Positions 1 through 8,365 of a stretch of DNA of 64,000 nucleotides are shown here, one piece after another. This DNA comes from Caldovatus sediminis (GTDB lineage Bacteria > Pseudomonadota > Alphaproteobacteria > Acetobacterales > Acetobacteraceae). The notes under the pieces were generated by a model. That model had not been told where the DNA came from. It worked only from the letters and a program-made list of their open reading frames with translations, and did not search any database. A program made the position numbers and the translations under genes. The stretch's first letter is position 1; every line of letters starts with the position of its first letter. The stretch is taken from the NCBI RefSeq assembly GCF_014644455.1, contig NZ_BMKS01000017.1, positions 1-64,000 on the forward strand, in the 5' to 3' direction.

Positions 1-31
1 TGGCGTCAAACAGGATGTCCTCGTAGGTCAT
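1..31 (-). CDS. BadI-like enoyl-CoA hydratase family protein, first 10 codons only
   Basis: Only the first ten residues (MTYEDILFDA) lie in the window; the gene runs off the left edge. This opening resembles crotonase-fold hydrolases of the 2-ketocyclohexanecarboxyl-CoA hydrolase (BadI) and naphthoyl-CoA synthase type. The ATG has a GGGAG ribosome site eight bases upstream and follows the badH-like stop codon by 12 bases, so the two genes form one operon. The identity rests mostly on the badH neighbour, because in ring-degrading bacteria badH and badI are adjacent. Any other enoyl-CoA hydratase family member is possible. Confidence 0.45.
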   Translation of the reverse strand, partial: MTYEDILFDA

Positions 32-43
32 GTCGCTGCTCCC

Positions 44-811
44 TCAACCCACCATGGTCAGGCCGCCGGAGACGCTCAGCACCTGGCCGGTGATGTAGGC
101 GGCGTCGTCGGAGGCGAAGAACAGGATGGCGCCGGGCAGGTCCTCGGGCGTGCCGATGCGGCCCATCGGCACGGCGCGGCGGAACGCCTCCTCCAGCTTC
201 TCGGGGCTGCCCGCGCCCTGCTTGTAGCTCTCGAACAGCGTGGTCGCGGTCGGGCCCGGGCAGACCACGTTCACCGTGATGCCGTGCCGCGCATGCTCGC
301 GCGCCAGCGTCTTGGAGAAGCCGACAAGCCCGGCCTTGCAGGCGGCATAGACCGCCTCGCCCGTGGAGCCGACGCGCGCGGCATCGGAGGCGATGTTGAC
401 GATCCGCCCCGCCTTGCGCGCGATCATCCCCGGCAGCACCGCGTGGTGCATGTTCAGCGCGCCGACCAGGTTGATGGCGATCAGCTTCTGCCATTCCTCC
501 GGCGTGCTGTCCTTGAACAGGCGGAACACGTCCCAGCCGGCGTTGTTCACCAGCACGCCGACGGGGCCGAGCTCGGCTTCCGCCGCGGCGACCGCGGCAA
601 GGACGCCCGCGTGGTCGGTGATGTCGCAGGCGAAGGCGCGCGCGGCGCCGGCGGCGGCGGCGATGGCGGCGGCGGTCGCCTCGGCGGCCGCGCGGTTGAT
701 GTCGAAGACGGCGACCTTCGCCCCCTCCTCGGCGAAGCGCCGGCAGGTCGCGCCGCCGATGCCGCCGCCGCCGCCGGTGACGATGACGACCTTGTCCTTG
801 AGCCCGCGCAT
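44..811 (-). CDS. badH: 2-hydroxycyclohexanecarboxyl-CoA dehydrogenase-like short-chain dehydrogenase (BadH type)
   Basis: This 255-residue protein is a classical short-chain dehydrogenase. It has the TGGGGGIGG nucleotide loop near residue 13, the NNAGW motif near residue 88, and a catalytic Ser with YAACK further on. The tail ending GQVLSVSGGLTM and the HHAVLPGM and NIASDAARVGS segments match what I know of BadH, which oxidises 2-hydroxycyclohexanecarboxyl-CoA to the 2-keto form during degradation of cyclohexanecarboxylate or benzoate. I chose ATG 811 because GGAGG lies five bases upstream; the longer reading frame to 886 has no such site. The gene precedes a BadI-like gene and diverges from a broken MarR regulator. 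A 3-oxoacyl-ACP reductase-like activity is the main alternative. Confidence 0.82.
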   Translation of the reverse strand: MRGLKDKVVIVTGGGGGIGGATCRRFAEEGAKVAVFDINRAAAEATAAAIAAAAGAARAFACDITDHAGVLAAVAAAEAELGPVGVLVNNAGWDVFRLFKDSTPEEWQKLIAINLVGALNMHHAVLPGMIARKAGRIVNIASDAARVGSTGEAVYAACKAGLVGFSKTLAREHARHGITVNVVCPGPTATTLFESYKQGAGSPEKLEEAFRRAVPMGRIGTPEDLPGAILFFASDDAAYITGQVLSVSGGLTMVG

Positions 812-872
812 GGGTCCTCCGTGCGGATCGGTTCGCCGGACGGACGAGAGGGAGAGATGCTGGCCCGCCCGA

Positions 873-892
873 TATGGCAAATCCATGCCATA
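873..892. promoter_or_regulatory. Perfect inverted repeat in the badH/MarR divergent promoter region (candidate operator)
   Basis: TATGGCA and TGCCATA face each other across six bases, a perfect 7-bp inverted repeat. It lies 62 bases upstream of the badH start and 38 bases before the probable start of the divergent MarR-like pseudogene. MarR dimers commonly bind such palindromes between their own gene and the target operon. The role is inferred from position and symmetry only. Confidence 0.45.
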
Positions 893-901
893 ATCCGGGC
901 C

Positions 902-915
902 TGTATGTCAATACA
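902..915. promoter_or_regulatory. Second inverted repeat in the same divergent region
   Basis: TGTAT-GTCA-ATACA forms a 5-bp inverted repeat just 9 bases beyond the first palindrome. This stretch is AT-richer than its surroundings, as expected of a promoter. It could be a second operator or overlap the -10 region of the leftward badH promoter or the rightward regulator promoter. Nothing more can be said from sequence alone. Confidence 0.3.
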
Positions 916-929
916 TTGATGGAGCGCCT

Positions 930-1446
930 GTGGACGAGCCGCTTCCGCACCGGCACTTCCCCACGCCCCGGAAGACGCGGCAGGCCGCTTCGGTGTCCCA
1001 ATCGCCTGTTTTGCGCCCCCATCAGGCTTCCAACCCGAATGCACAAAACGGGGACAAGCGCCGTCAGCCGCTTCGGCGCGACGACGCAGCAATGGGCGGT
1101 GCCCGGGGCGCCTCCGCGTGCGGCCGCTCGCGATCAGGGCATGACCGTCAAGGGGCTGACCGCCTTCCTGATTGATGGTCAGCCGGCGGAACCTCACCGC
1201 GGTGCGGGACCGCCTTGAGGCAGCGGGTCTGGTCGAGCGGGTCCGCGGCTCGCGTGATAGCGGCCTCCGCCACGTCCGGCTGGCGCCAGAGGGCGAGAGG
1301 GTGTGGGCGGAGACGCGGGAAGGCATACGTGCGTGCTGCGCGGATGCTCTGACGGGCTTCTCGACCGAGGAGTGCGTGGTGCCGTTCCGCCTGTCCGACG
1401 GCTGCACGACGGCCTTGCGCGGATGTCCGGCCCCGAGGGAGACTGA
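930..1446 (+). pseudogene. MarR-family transcriptional regulator, frameshifted (BadR-like by position)
   Basis: Translated pieces in different frames make one winged-helix MarR protein of about 170 residues. The frame at 1005-1170 gives RMHKTG, RFGATTQQWAV and MTVKGLTAFL. The next frame from 1175 gives MVSRRNLTAVRDRLEAAGLV and the wing with HVRLAPEGERV. The last piece, RLHDGLARMSGPEGD, ends at TGA 1444-1446 in the first frame again. Frame is lost at 1169-1176, where TGAT is directly duplicated; removing one copy joins TAFL to MVSRRNLT exactly. A second shift lies near 1385-1402. GTG 930 with GGAG five bases upstream is a plausible start but needs a third shift. MarR protein BadR controls cyclohexanecarboxylate genes in Rhodopseudomonas, and this gene diverges from badH, so a dead badR is likely. 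Sequencing error is the alternative. Confidence 0.72.
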
Positions 1447-1914
1447 AGTCGCGACAGGATCTTGGCCGGCAACTGATCCGGGAGCCCGCGGTCCCGGATC
1501 GGCGGTGCGGCGGCATGCCTGTGCCCTTCAGGAAGGGCTGCAAGCCCGCGTCGGCGGGGCCATGTGGGAATGCGGCGGTTGTCTCGTCCGTCTGTCCGGT
1601 TGATCAGGGCGCCATCTGAGGGACCGCTGCGTCGGGGGCCAGCCCGGAGGGAAGCGCGGCCCGGGCTCCCACCGCCGCACGATCGGCCCGCCCGGCGCGG
1701 CGACGACGAGTGGCGAAGGTTCGGATCCGGGTTCGCTCCCTTCGCCAGATCAACAGGTTGCGGGGTGTTGAGCGATGCCGAAGTTGGCCGCCTCCGCAGC
1801 CTGCCGCGGCCCCGTTTGTGGCCCTGCCGCACCGGTGCTGCTTGTCCGCCGTCAGGCCGGGTTGGATCTCGTGTCTTGACCGGGGCGCGCCCGGGGTGGA
1901 GCGAGGGATCGTAG
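1447..1914. other. Intergenic region without a supportable gene
   Basis: Apart from the stem-loop at 1475-1500 I see no gene here. Open frames exist on both strands but none has family-like sequence or a good start. A short peptide near 1767 (LSDAEVGRLRSL) faintly recalls the LTDAEW opening of IS5-type transposases, but it is too short to claim. Confidence 0.6.
1475..1500 (+). terminator. 9-bp perfect stem-loop after the MarR pseudogene
   Basis: GATCCGGGA and TCCCGGATC pair perfectly around an 8-base loop, 28 bases after the pseudogene stop codon. There is no T run behind it, so if it acts as a terminator it is not a canonical one. It may be a relic of the regulator transcription unit. Confidence 0.35.
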
Positions 1915-3603
1915 ATGCCGCCGCCCGTCTTGAGCCAACGGACCGCGAAGCCGCGCAGGGGGGCGGACGCGCTGCTCGATGCGCTGGGGCGTGACGGGGC
2001 GCGCCGTCCTGTCTTCACCCTTTCCGGCAACCACATCATGTCGGTCTTCGACGCGGCGATCGGCCGCGACGACCTGGCGCTGGCCCACATGCGCCACGAG
2101 GCCGCGGCGGTGCACGCGGCCGACGCCTGGGCCCGCCTGACGGGCGAGGTCGGCGTCGCCCTGGTCACCGCCGGGCAGGGCCACGCCAATGCCGCCGCCG
2201 CGCTCTGCACCGCGATGGGCGGGGAGACGCCGGTGCTCCTCCTCTCCGGCCATGCGGCGCTGTCGGAGCTCGGCCTCGGCGGGTTCCAGGAGATGCGGCA
2301 GGCCGACTATGCCGCCCCGGTGACCAAGGCCTCGTGGATGGTGCGCTCCGCCGCGGCGCTGCCGGGGGAGGTCGCGCGCGCCTCGCGCATCGCCCGCTCC
2401 GGCCGGCCGGGCCCCGTCCACCTCAGTCTGCCGGCCGACGTGCTGGAGGCGCCGGTGGACGCCGGCGCCATCGTCTGGCCCGCCGCCGAGGCCTTCGCCG
2501 CCGAGGAGATGCCCCTCGCCCCTCGCGCCGCCGCCGCGGTCCTCGCCGAGATCGCGGCGGCGGCGCGGCCGCTGCTCGTCGCCGGCCCGGCGCTCTGCAC
2601 CAGCGCCGGGCGGCGCCTGCTCGGTACGCTGGAGACCGCGCTCGGCCTGCCCGTCCCCGGCATGGAGAGCCCGCGCGGCGTCAACGACCCCTCGCTCGGC
2701 GCCTTCGCCGAGGCGCTGGCCGAGGCCGATCTCGTCGTCCTGCTCGGCAAGCCGCTCGACTTCACGCTCCGCTTCGGCCGCGCCCCCGCGGTCGCGCCCG
2801 GCTGCCGCTGGATCGTGCTCGATCCCGATCCGGCGCTGCTCGCGCGTGCCGCCAGGGCGTTGGGCGAGCGGCTGGCCTTCGCGGCCCTCGCCGACGCCTC
2901 GGCGGCGGTGCGCGCGCTGGCCGCCGCGGCGGGGGCGACCGGCACCGCCGCGGCGCATGCCGGATGGGCGGCGGATCTGCGCACGGCCCTCGCGCACCGC
3001 CCCGCCGCCTGGGACGCCGTCGTTTCCGCCCCCGGCGCGCCGGTCCACCCGATCGGCCTGTGCCGCGCCCTGCAGCCCTTCCTCGACCGGCATCCGGATG
3101 CGGTCCTGGTCAGCGACGGAGGCGAGATCGGGCAGTGGGCGCAGGCGCTGCTGCGCGCGCCGCACCGGCTGATCAACGGCGTCGCCGGCGCGATCGGGCC
3201 CTCGATCCCCTTCGCCATCGGCGCGAAGCGCGCGCGGCCGGAGAGCCCGGTCCTCGCGGTGCTCGGCGACGGCACCTGCGGCTTCCACATGGCGGAATTC
3301 GACACCGCCTGCCGCCTGGGCCTGCCCTTCGTCGCGGTGGTGGGCAACGACTCGCGCTGGAACGCGGAGTACCAGATCCAGCTCCGCCAGTACGGCGCGA
3401 ACCGGGCCGAGGGCTGCGCCCTGGCGCCGGCGACGCGCTACGACCTGGCCGCCGCCGCGCTCGGCGCGCACGGCGAGTTCGTCACCGGCATCGAGCAGCT
3501 GCCCGCGGCGCTGGAGCGTGCCTTCGCCAGCGGTAGGCCCGCCTGCGTCAACGTGCTAATCGAAGGCGCGCCGGCGCCGGTGGTGCGGCGCGGCGCGGCC
3601 TGA
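1915..3603 (+). CDS. Thiamine diphosphate-dependent enzyme of the acetolactate synthase/benzoylformate decarboxylase superfamily
   Basis: This 562-residue protein has the usual three-domain build. The N-terminal pyrimidine-binding domain carries the activating Glu62 in MRHEAAA. A central Rossmann-like domain includes FGRAPAVAPGCRWIVLD. The C-terminal pyrophosphate domain holds the GDG...N motif from about residue 451 (LGDGTCGF, then VVGNDS). Length and layout fit acetolactate synthase-like large subunits, but there is no small subunit gene nearby, so a biosynthetic AHAS role is unlikely. Oxalyl-CoA decarboxylase, sulfoacetaldehyde acetyltransferase and 2-hydroxyacyl-CoA lyase relatives are possible. 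The ATG is preceded by GAGGGATC at a good distance. It ends 37 bases before the convergent hemY. The substrate cannot be read from the sequence. Confidence 0.85.
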   Translation: MPPPVLSQRTAKPRRGADALLDALGRDGARRPVFTLSGNHIMSVFDAAIGRDDLALAHMRHEAAAVHAADAWARLTGEVGVALVTAGQGHANAAAALCTAMGGETPVLLLSGHAALSELGLGGFQEMRQADYAAPVTKASWMVRSAAALPGEVARASRIARSGRPGPVHLSLPADVLEAPVDAGAIVWPAAEAFAAEEMPLAPRAAAAVLAEIAAAARPLLVAGPALCTSAGRRLLGTLETALGLPVPGMESPRGVNDPSLGAFAEALAEADLVVLLGKPLDFTLRFGRAPAVAPGCRWIVLDPDPALLARAARALGERLAFAALADASAAVRALAAAAGATGTAAAHAGWAADLRTALAHRPAAWDAVVSAPGAPVHPIGLCRALQPFLDRHPDAVLVSDGGEIGQWAQALLRAPHRLINGVAGAIGPSIPFAIGAKRARPESPVLAVLGDGTCGFHMAEFDTACRLGLPFVAVVGNDSRWNAEYQIQLRQYGANRAEGCALAPATRYDLAAAALGAHGEFVTGIEQLPAALERAFASGRPACVNVLIEGAPAPVVRRGAA

Positions 3604-3640
3604 TCCGGCAGGAGGCGGGCAGGCCGCGGCCGGTTTCCGC

Positions 3641-4957
3641 CTATTCCGCCGCTGCCCGCGCCTGCTCCGGCCCGGCGCCGCTGGCGGCGCCCGTCACCGC
3701 CGTTCCCGGGGCCGCCCAGACGATGTGCCCCACCGACTGGCAGGCGTCGCAGGCCGGCTCCCACGCCCGGTGCTCGGCACCGCAGCTGGTGCAGCGCCAG
3801 CGCGGCTCCGGCCGCGCGTTCGCCGCGTCGCGCAGCCAGCGCGCCTGGGCGGCGCGGCCCTCGGGGCTGTCGCCGTGCTCGGCCTCCTCCAGCTCGGCGA
3901 GCAGGAGGAAGGCGCGCCGATCGGCCGCGCCCGGGGTGGCGACCAGCGCCTCGAGCTCGCTCCGCGCGCGCCCCGTCAGGCCGGCGTCGAGCGCGGCGCG
4001 GGCCATCAGCAGCCGGCTCTCGGGATGGTCCGGATTGCGCCGGACCAGCTCCTCCGCGAGCTTCACCCTGGCGAGCGCGTCCTCGCCCTCCTCCAGATAG
4101 GCGCGGCCGATCTCGGGATGCGGCGCCAGCATCCAGGCCTGCTCCAGCGTGCCGCGCGCCCGCCGGGCGCTCCCCGCCGCGCGCAGCCGGCGGGCGTAGG
4201 AGAGCGCCGCCGGGGCGAAGCCCGGGTCGGCTGCGACCGCCGTGCGCTCCAGCTCCGCGGCCTTGGCCGGATCCGGCTCCTGTGCCGCCGCGGCGAGCGC
4301 CAGCACGGCGCGCGGCGCCTCCGGCGCACCCAGCGCCAGCGCCTCGCGCCAGTCGCGCGTCAGCAGGGCGAGCCGCGCCCGCTCCTCGCGAACCCAGGCC
4401 GCACCCGGCTGCACCGCCTCGGCCTCGCGCGCGAGGCGCTGCGCCGCCGCCCAGTCCTGCCGCGCCATCGCCTGGCGCAGCAGGCCGCGCAGGCCGAGGA
4501 AGCGCGCGCTGTCCTGGCGCGCGGCCAGCGCCCGGAACAGCTCCGCCGCCGCCTCCTCGCGCCCGGCGAGGCGCTCGGCCTCGGCGCCGAGCATCAGCGT
4601 CTGCGGCGTGTCGCCGAGGAGCTGGCGGGCGCGGCGCACCTCGATGCGCGCCTGCCCGGGCGTGCCGGCGGCGAGCGCGACCAGGGCGCGCGTCACCGCC
4701 GCGTCGCCCTCGATGCGCTGGCGTGCCGCGCGGCGGGCGCGCCGGCGCGCCGGCCAGCCGCGCAGCCAGGCGATCGTCCGCAGCAGCCCGTGCAGCAGCA
4801 GGAAGGCGAGCACGAGCAGCAGCAGGGCGATGGGGAAGCTCACCCCGATCCAGGTGTCGCCCACCCGGATCTCCACCATGCCGCCGAGATCGGCGAGCCA
4901 GAGCGCCAGCGCGACGCCGGCGGCGAGCAGGACGAGGAGGGCGAGGGCGCGGCGCAT
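3641..4957 (-). CDS. hemY: HemY-like membrane-anchored tetratricopeptide protein
   Basis: This 438-residue protein starts with two hydrophobic segments (about residues 4-25 and 40-60) followed by a basic stretch and a long alanine-rich helical-repeat region. That is the HemY N-terminal domain plus TPR architecture found downstream of hemC-hemD in proteobacteria. HemY is thought to support haem biosynthesis at the inner membrane, but no reaction is established for this class. The C-terminus adds a small zinc ribbon, WRCTSCG...CDAC, also seen in alphaproteobacterial versions. It is the last gene of the hemC-hemD-mitofilin-hemY operon, 6 bases after the previous stop. It should not be confused with protoporphyrinogen oxidase, which shares the name. 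Confidence 0.85.
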   Translation of the reverse strand: MRRALALLVLLAAGVALALWLADLGGMVEIRVGDTWIGVSFPIALLLLVLAFLLLHGLLRTIAWLRGWPARRRARRAARQRIEGDAAVTRALVALAAGTPGQARIEVRRARQLLGDTPQTLMLGAEAERLAGREEAAAELFRALAARQDSARFLGLRGLLRQAMARQDWAAAQRLAREAEAVQPGAAWVREERARLALLTRDWREALALGAPEAPRAVLALAAAAQEPDPAKAAELERTAVAADPGFAPAALSYARRLRAAGSARRARGTLEQAWMLAPHPEIGRAYLEEGEDALARVKLAEELVRRNPDHPESRLLMARAALDAGLTGRARSELEALVATPGAADRRAFLLLAELEEAEHGDSPEGRAAQARWLRDAANARPEPRWRCTSCGAEHRAWEPACDACQSVGHIVWAAPGTAVTGAASGAGPEQARAAAE

Positions 4958-4963
4958 CGCGGC

Positions 4964-6418
4964 TCAGCCCGCCGAGGCCGTCGCGGCGTTGGCGAGCCGG
5001 CGCAGCGCGGCGCGCGCCTCGATCAGCGCCCGCGCCTGCTCCGCCCAGGGCCGCATCGCCTCCTGCGCCGCCGGCGGCAGCCGGCCGAGCGGCGCCAGGG
5101 CCGCCTCCAGGTCGCCGGCCTCGAGCGCCCGGCGCGAACGCTCGAGCTCGGCCGCGGCGGCGTCGCCCCACACCACCGTCTCGCCGCGGCGCACCGTCAC
5201 TAGGCCGGAGAGCCGCGCAAGGGCGGAGTCGAGCACGCCGGCCTCGCCCTCGGGCGGTCGCGCTTCGCTCGCCTCGCGCGCGGCGCGGGCGTGCTGCTCG
5301 AAGCTCAGGCGCAGCGCCGCCTCGGTGGGAGGCGCGGCATCGGCGAAGCGGGCGAGGGGCTCCGGCGGCGGCTCGGGGCCGAGCGCGCGCAGCGCCGGGC
5401 CGAGCGGCTGGCCGGCATCGAGCCGCGCCCGCAGCGCGTCCAGCGCCGCGAGCCGCGCGGCGCGGCCCTCGATCGCGGCGAGCCGCCGCGCCTGCGCCTC
5501 GGCTTGCGCGGCGAGGCGCTCGGCGAGCGACCGCTCCAGCGCGGCCGCGCGCTGCTCCGCGGCCTGCCGCGCCTCGGCGGCGGTTCGCTCGGCCGCCATG
5601 GTGCGCTCGATCGCGGTGCGCTCCAGCGCGGCGAGGCGCTCGCCGAGGGTGCGGGCGAGCTGCTCGTTGCGCCGCGCTGCCTCCGCCTCCACCGCCTGGA
5701 GCCGGGCGGTCAGGGATTCCTGCCGCTCGAGGGCCCGCTCGGCGCGGCCGGAAAGCTGCTCGACCGCCTGGCGCAGCCCGGCGAGCGCCGCCGGGTCGGC
5801 GGCGGGCCGCGCCTCGAGGCCACGGACCGCGGCCTCGAGCCGGGCAAGGCGCTGCTCCAGCGGCGCGAGGTCGGGCGGCGGCGCCTCGGCGGGCGGCCGC
5901 TGCTGCAGGTCCTGCGCCTGCCGCTCCAGGGCATCGAGGCGCCGTTCCAGCGCCGCGAGGCCGCCCTGCGCGCGCTCCGCGGCGGCGCCAAGCCCGGCGA
6001 GGCGCTCGCCGAGCGCCGTCTCCATCCGTTCGAGACGCGCGCCGACCGCGGTCTCCAGCGCGGCGACGCGCCGGTTCACGTCCTCGGCCGCGGCCGCGGC
6101 CGCGGCGACGCGGTTCTCGGCATCGGAGGACGGGACCGGGGAGCGCCACAGCCAGATCACGGCGAGGACCAGCACCACGCCGGCCACCGCCAGCACCGCC
6201 AGCGCGGTCGGCTCGATGCCGCCGAAGCGCCCGGCCGCGAGGAAGCCCGGGGGCGGCGGGGGCGGCACCGCCGGCGCTCCCTCCGCGGCCTTCGCTCCCT
6301 GCGGCCCGCCGCTGGCGGTGTCCGGCGTGGCCGCGCCGCCGGTCGCCTCCGCCGGCGGCCGCTCCTGCGGCGCGGCGCCCGGCGCGGCGTTGGAGTCCTT
6401 CGGGGTCTGGTCGCTCAT
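4964..6418 (-). CDS. Mitofilin-like inner membrane protein (COG4223)
   Basis: The 484-residue product has a proline/alanine-rich cytoplasmic N-terminus, one transmembrane helix near residues 78-98 (LAVLAVAGVVLVLAVIWLW) and then a long charged region with heptad-like Ala/Leu/Arg/Glu pattern, typical of coiled coil. A compact C-terminal domain follows. Alphaproteobacterial relatives of mitochondrial mitofilin/Mic60 have this layout and sit between hemD and hemY; they are linked to inner membrane shaping. ATG 6418 overlaps the hemD stop codon by three bases, so translation is probably coupled. Low complexity makes homology weak by eye, so the call rests on topology and synteny. Confidence 0.78.
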   Translation of the reverse strand: MSDQTPKDSNAAPGAAPQERPPAEATGGAATPDTASGGPQGAKAAEGAPAVPPPPPPGFLAAGRFGGIEPTALAVLAVAGVVLVLAVIWLWRSPVPSSDAENRVAAAAAAAEDVNRRVAALETAVGARLERMETALGERLAGLGAAAERAQGGLAALERRLDALERQAQDLQQRPPAEAPPPDLAPLEQRLARLEAAVRGLEARPAADPAALAGLRQAVEQLSGRAERALERQESLTARLQAVEAEAARRNEQLARTLGERLAALERTAIERTMAAERTAAEARQAAEQRAAALERSLAERLAAQAEAQARRLAAIEGRAARLAALDALRARLDAGQPLGPALRALGPEPPPEPLARFADAAPPTEAALRLSFEQHARAAREASEARPPEGEAGVLDSALARLSGLVTVRRGETVVWGDAAAAELERSRRALEAGDLEAALAPLGRLPPAAQEAMRPWAEQARALIEARAALRRLANAATASAG

Positions 6419-7263
6419 GCCACTCCTGCGCTTCCCGCGCCGCGCCGCGGCGCCTCGTCCACCCACTCCGCGTCCTCCGAGTCGCACGCCTGCTCCGCCG
6501 TCGCCGCCCGGCCGGGACGGGGGCCGAGCAGCGCCAGCAGCGAGTCCTGGTCCGGCCGCGCGGCGACGCGGACCCGGCGCCAGCCTCCCGGCGGGGCGGT
6601 CGCGTCCAGCGCCTCCGCCACCCGGGTGCTGATCGCCAGCGCCTCCATGCGCGCCACGGCGGTCGACAGCCCCGCCCGGCGCAGCAGCACCATGGCGGCG
6701 CCGACGGAGCGGGGCGAAAAGAACAGGGCGACGGCCACCTCGCCCGCGCCGAGCGCGGCGCGCGCCGGCTCCGGCAGGGTCCGTGCCGGCGCCGCGGCAT
6801 ACACCACTCGGCGCAGGACGCGAAAGCCCTGCCCCCGCAGCGCGCCGGCCAGCTCCTCGCCATAGCCCTCGCCGACGGCGAGCAGCAGCGGCCCCGCCGC
6901 GGGGTCGAGCCGGCGGGCGACCAGCGCGGCGAGCGAGACGGCAGTGCCCTCCGCCGCCGCGGCCACCGTGAACCCCCGGGCATGCGCCTCGGCCGCGGTC
7001 GCCGCGCCGACCGCGAACACCGGCGGCGCGGCGGGAAACGGCGTCAGCGCGCGGGCCGCGGCCCGGCTCGTGAGGATCAGCGCCTGGGCCGGGCGTCCGC
7101 TGAGCGCGCGGGCCACCCCGCGCGGCCGCGGCGCGAGCACGAGCGCCGGCGCCAGCACCGGCCGCCAGCCCAGCGCGGCCACCCGCGCCGCCGTCTCCTC
7201 GGCGCCCGGCTCCGGCCGCGTGACCAGCACCGCGTCGGGCGCGGGCGGCGGCAGCGCCGTCAT
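6415..7263 (-). CDS. hemD: Uroporphyrinogen-III synthase
   Basis: The 282-residue protein opens with VLVTRPEPGAEETAARV, the usual HemD start, and shows the two-lobed pattern with ALILTSRAA, FAVGAATAAEA and LFFSPRSVGA. HemD closes and flips ring D of hydroxymethylbilane to give uroporphyrinogen III for haem and cobalamin. Its ATG overlaps the hemC stop (ATGA), so the product that makes hydroxymethylbilane and the one that uses it are translationally coupled. A tail of about 25 residues (DSEDAEWVDEAPR region) extends beyond the usual domain and overlaps the next start. Confidence 0.88.
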   Translation of the reverse strand: MTALPPPAPDAVLVTRPEPGAEETAARVAALGWRPVLAPALVLAPRPRGVARALSGRPAQALILTSRAAARALTPFPAAPPVFAVGAATAAEAHARGFTVAAAAEGTAVSLAALVARRLDPAAGPLLLAVGEGYGEELAGALRGQGFRVLRRVVYAAAPARTLPEPARAALGAGEVAVALFFSPRSVGAAMVLLRRAGLSTAVARMEALAISTRVAEALDATAPPGGWRRVRVAARPDQDSLLALLGPRPGRAATAEQACDSEDAEWVDEAPRRGAGSAGVA

Positions 7264-8321
7264 GCGAAGATGTCCGCCGGCGAGTCCGCCCTCAGGCCCT
7301 CGCCGAGCGTCCGGCCGAGCCGCGCCGCGTCGGCGACCGCCCCGGTCAGGCTCCGCTTGAGCAGGAAGCTGCCGTCCGGTCGCGCCACCAGGCCGGTCAG
7401 GTGCAGCCGCCCGTCCGGCAGCAGCCGCGCGTGCCCGCCGATCGGCGTGCGGCAGGAGCCGTCCAGCGCGGCGAGCAGCGCGCGCTCGGCGGTGGAGACC
7501 GCGCGCGCCTCCGGGTCCTCGATGGCGGCAAGCAGCTCGCGCAGTTCGGTATCGTCGGCGCGCACGGTGACGCCGACGATGCCCTGGCCGGCGGCCGGCA
7601 CCATCGCCTCCGCGTCGAGCACCAGCGCCGCCTCGGCCTCCAGCCCGAGCCGCCGCAGCCCGGCCAGCGCGAGCAGCGACGCCGCGTAGCGGTCCCCGGC
7701 GCGCACCTTGGCGAGCCGGGTCTGCACGTTGCCGCGGATCACCTCCACGCGGAGGTCCGGCCGCGCGTGCAGGATCTGCGCCTGGCGGCGGACCGAGGCG
7801 GTGCCGACGATCGCGCCCGCCGGGATCGCCCCCCAGGGATCGGCGGGGTCGGGCGTGGCGCCGGCGCAGGCGGGGCCGAGGATCAGCGCGTCCCGCGCGT
7901 CCTCCCGCTTGAGCGTGCAGGCGAGCACGATGCCGGGCGGCAGCTCGGTCTCGAGGTCCTTCAGGCTGTGCACGGCGAAGTCGATCCGGCGGTCGAGCAG
8001 CGCCTCGTGGATCTCCTTGGCGAACAGGCCCTTGCCGCCGAGATCGGCCAGCCTGCGGTCCTGGACGCGGTCGCCGGAGGTGGTGATGGCGTGCTCCTCG
8101 AAGGCCTGCGCCGCGCGCAGCACCGGGCAGAAGCCGCTGACCAGCCGGAGGAAGTAGCGCGTCTGCCACAGCGCCAGCGGCGAGCCCCGCGTGCCGACGC
8201 GGAGCGGCAGGCTGCGGCCGTGCGGGCGCACCCGCCCGCCAGGACGGCGCGGCTGCGCCGGGACATCCTGCGGGGGCTCGGGCTGCCGCCCGCGCACGGG
8301 GGGTGGATGGCCGGCCGACAT
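7260..8321 (-). CDS. hemC: Hydroxymethylbilane synthase (porphobilinogen deaminase)
   Basis: This enzyme polymerises four porphobilinogens to hydroxymethylbilane. Clear motifs are LRVGTRGSPLALWQ near residue 40, GDRVQDRRLADLGGKGLF, FAVHSLKDLE, IVGTASVRRQAQ and Cys290 in LDGSCRTP, which holds the dipyrromethane cofactor. The annotated frame carries about 38 residues of proline/arginine-rich sequence before the conserved start, so a later start is possible; no strong ribosome site decides it. It is the first gene of a haem operon and diverges from tsaD with 44 bases between start codons, so both promoters must overlap this short gap or the coding starts. Confidence 0.93.
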   Translation of the reverse strand: MSAGHPPPVRGRQPEPPQDVPAQPRRPGGRVRPHGRSLPLRVGTRGSPLALWQTRYFLRLVSGFCPVLRAAQAFEEHAITTSGDRVQDRRLADLGGKGLFAKEIHEALLDRRIDFAVHSLKDLETELPPGIVLACTLKREDARDALILGPACAGATPDPADPWGAIPAGAIVGTASVRRQAQILHARPDLRVEVIRGNVQTRLAKVRAGDRYAASLLALAGLRRLGLEAEAALVLDAEAMVPAAGQGIVGVTVRADDTELRELLAAIEDPEARAVSTAERALLAALDGSCRTPIGGHARLLPDGRLHLTGLVARPDGSFLLKRSLTGAVADAARLGRTLGEGLRADSPADIFA

Positions 8322-8365
8322 GCCGGGGCCTATTAGAGCCGGCCCGGGACGGACGGAAGGTGGCG

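Noticed and set aside
1767-1810. Possible IS5 transposase trace (LSDAEVGRLRSL)
   Set aside because: Too short, and the following residues do not match a transposase.
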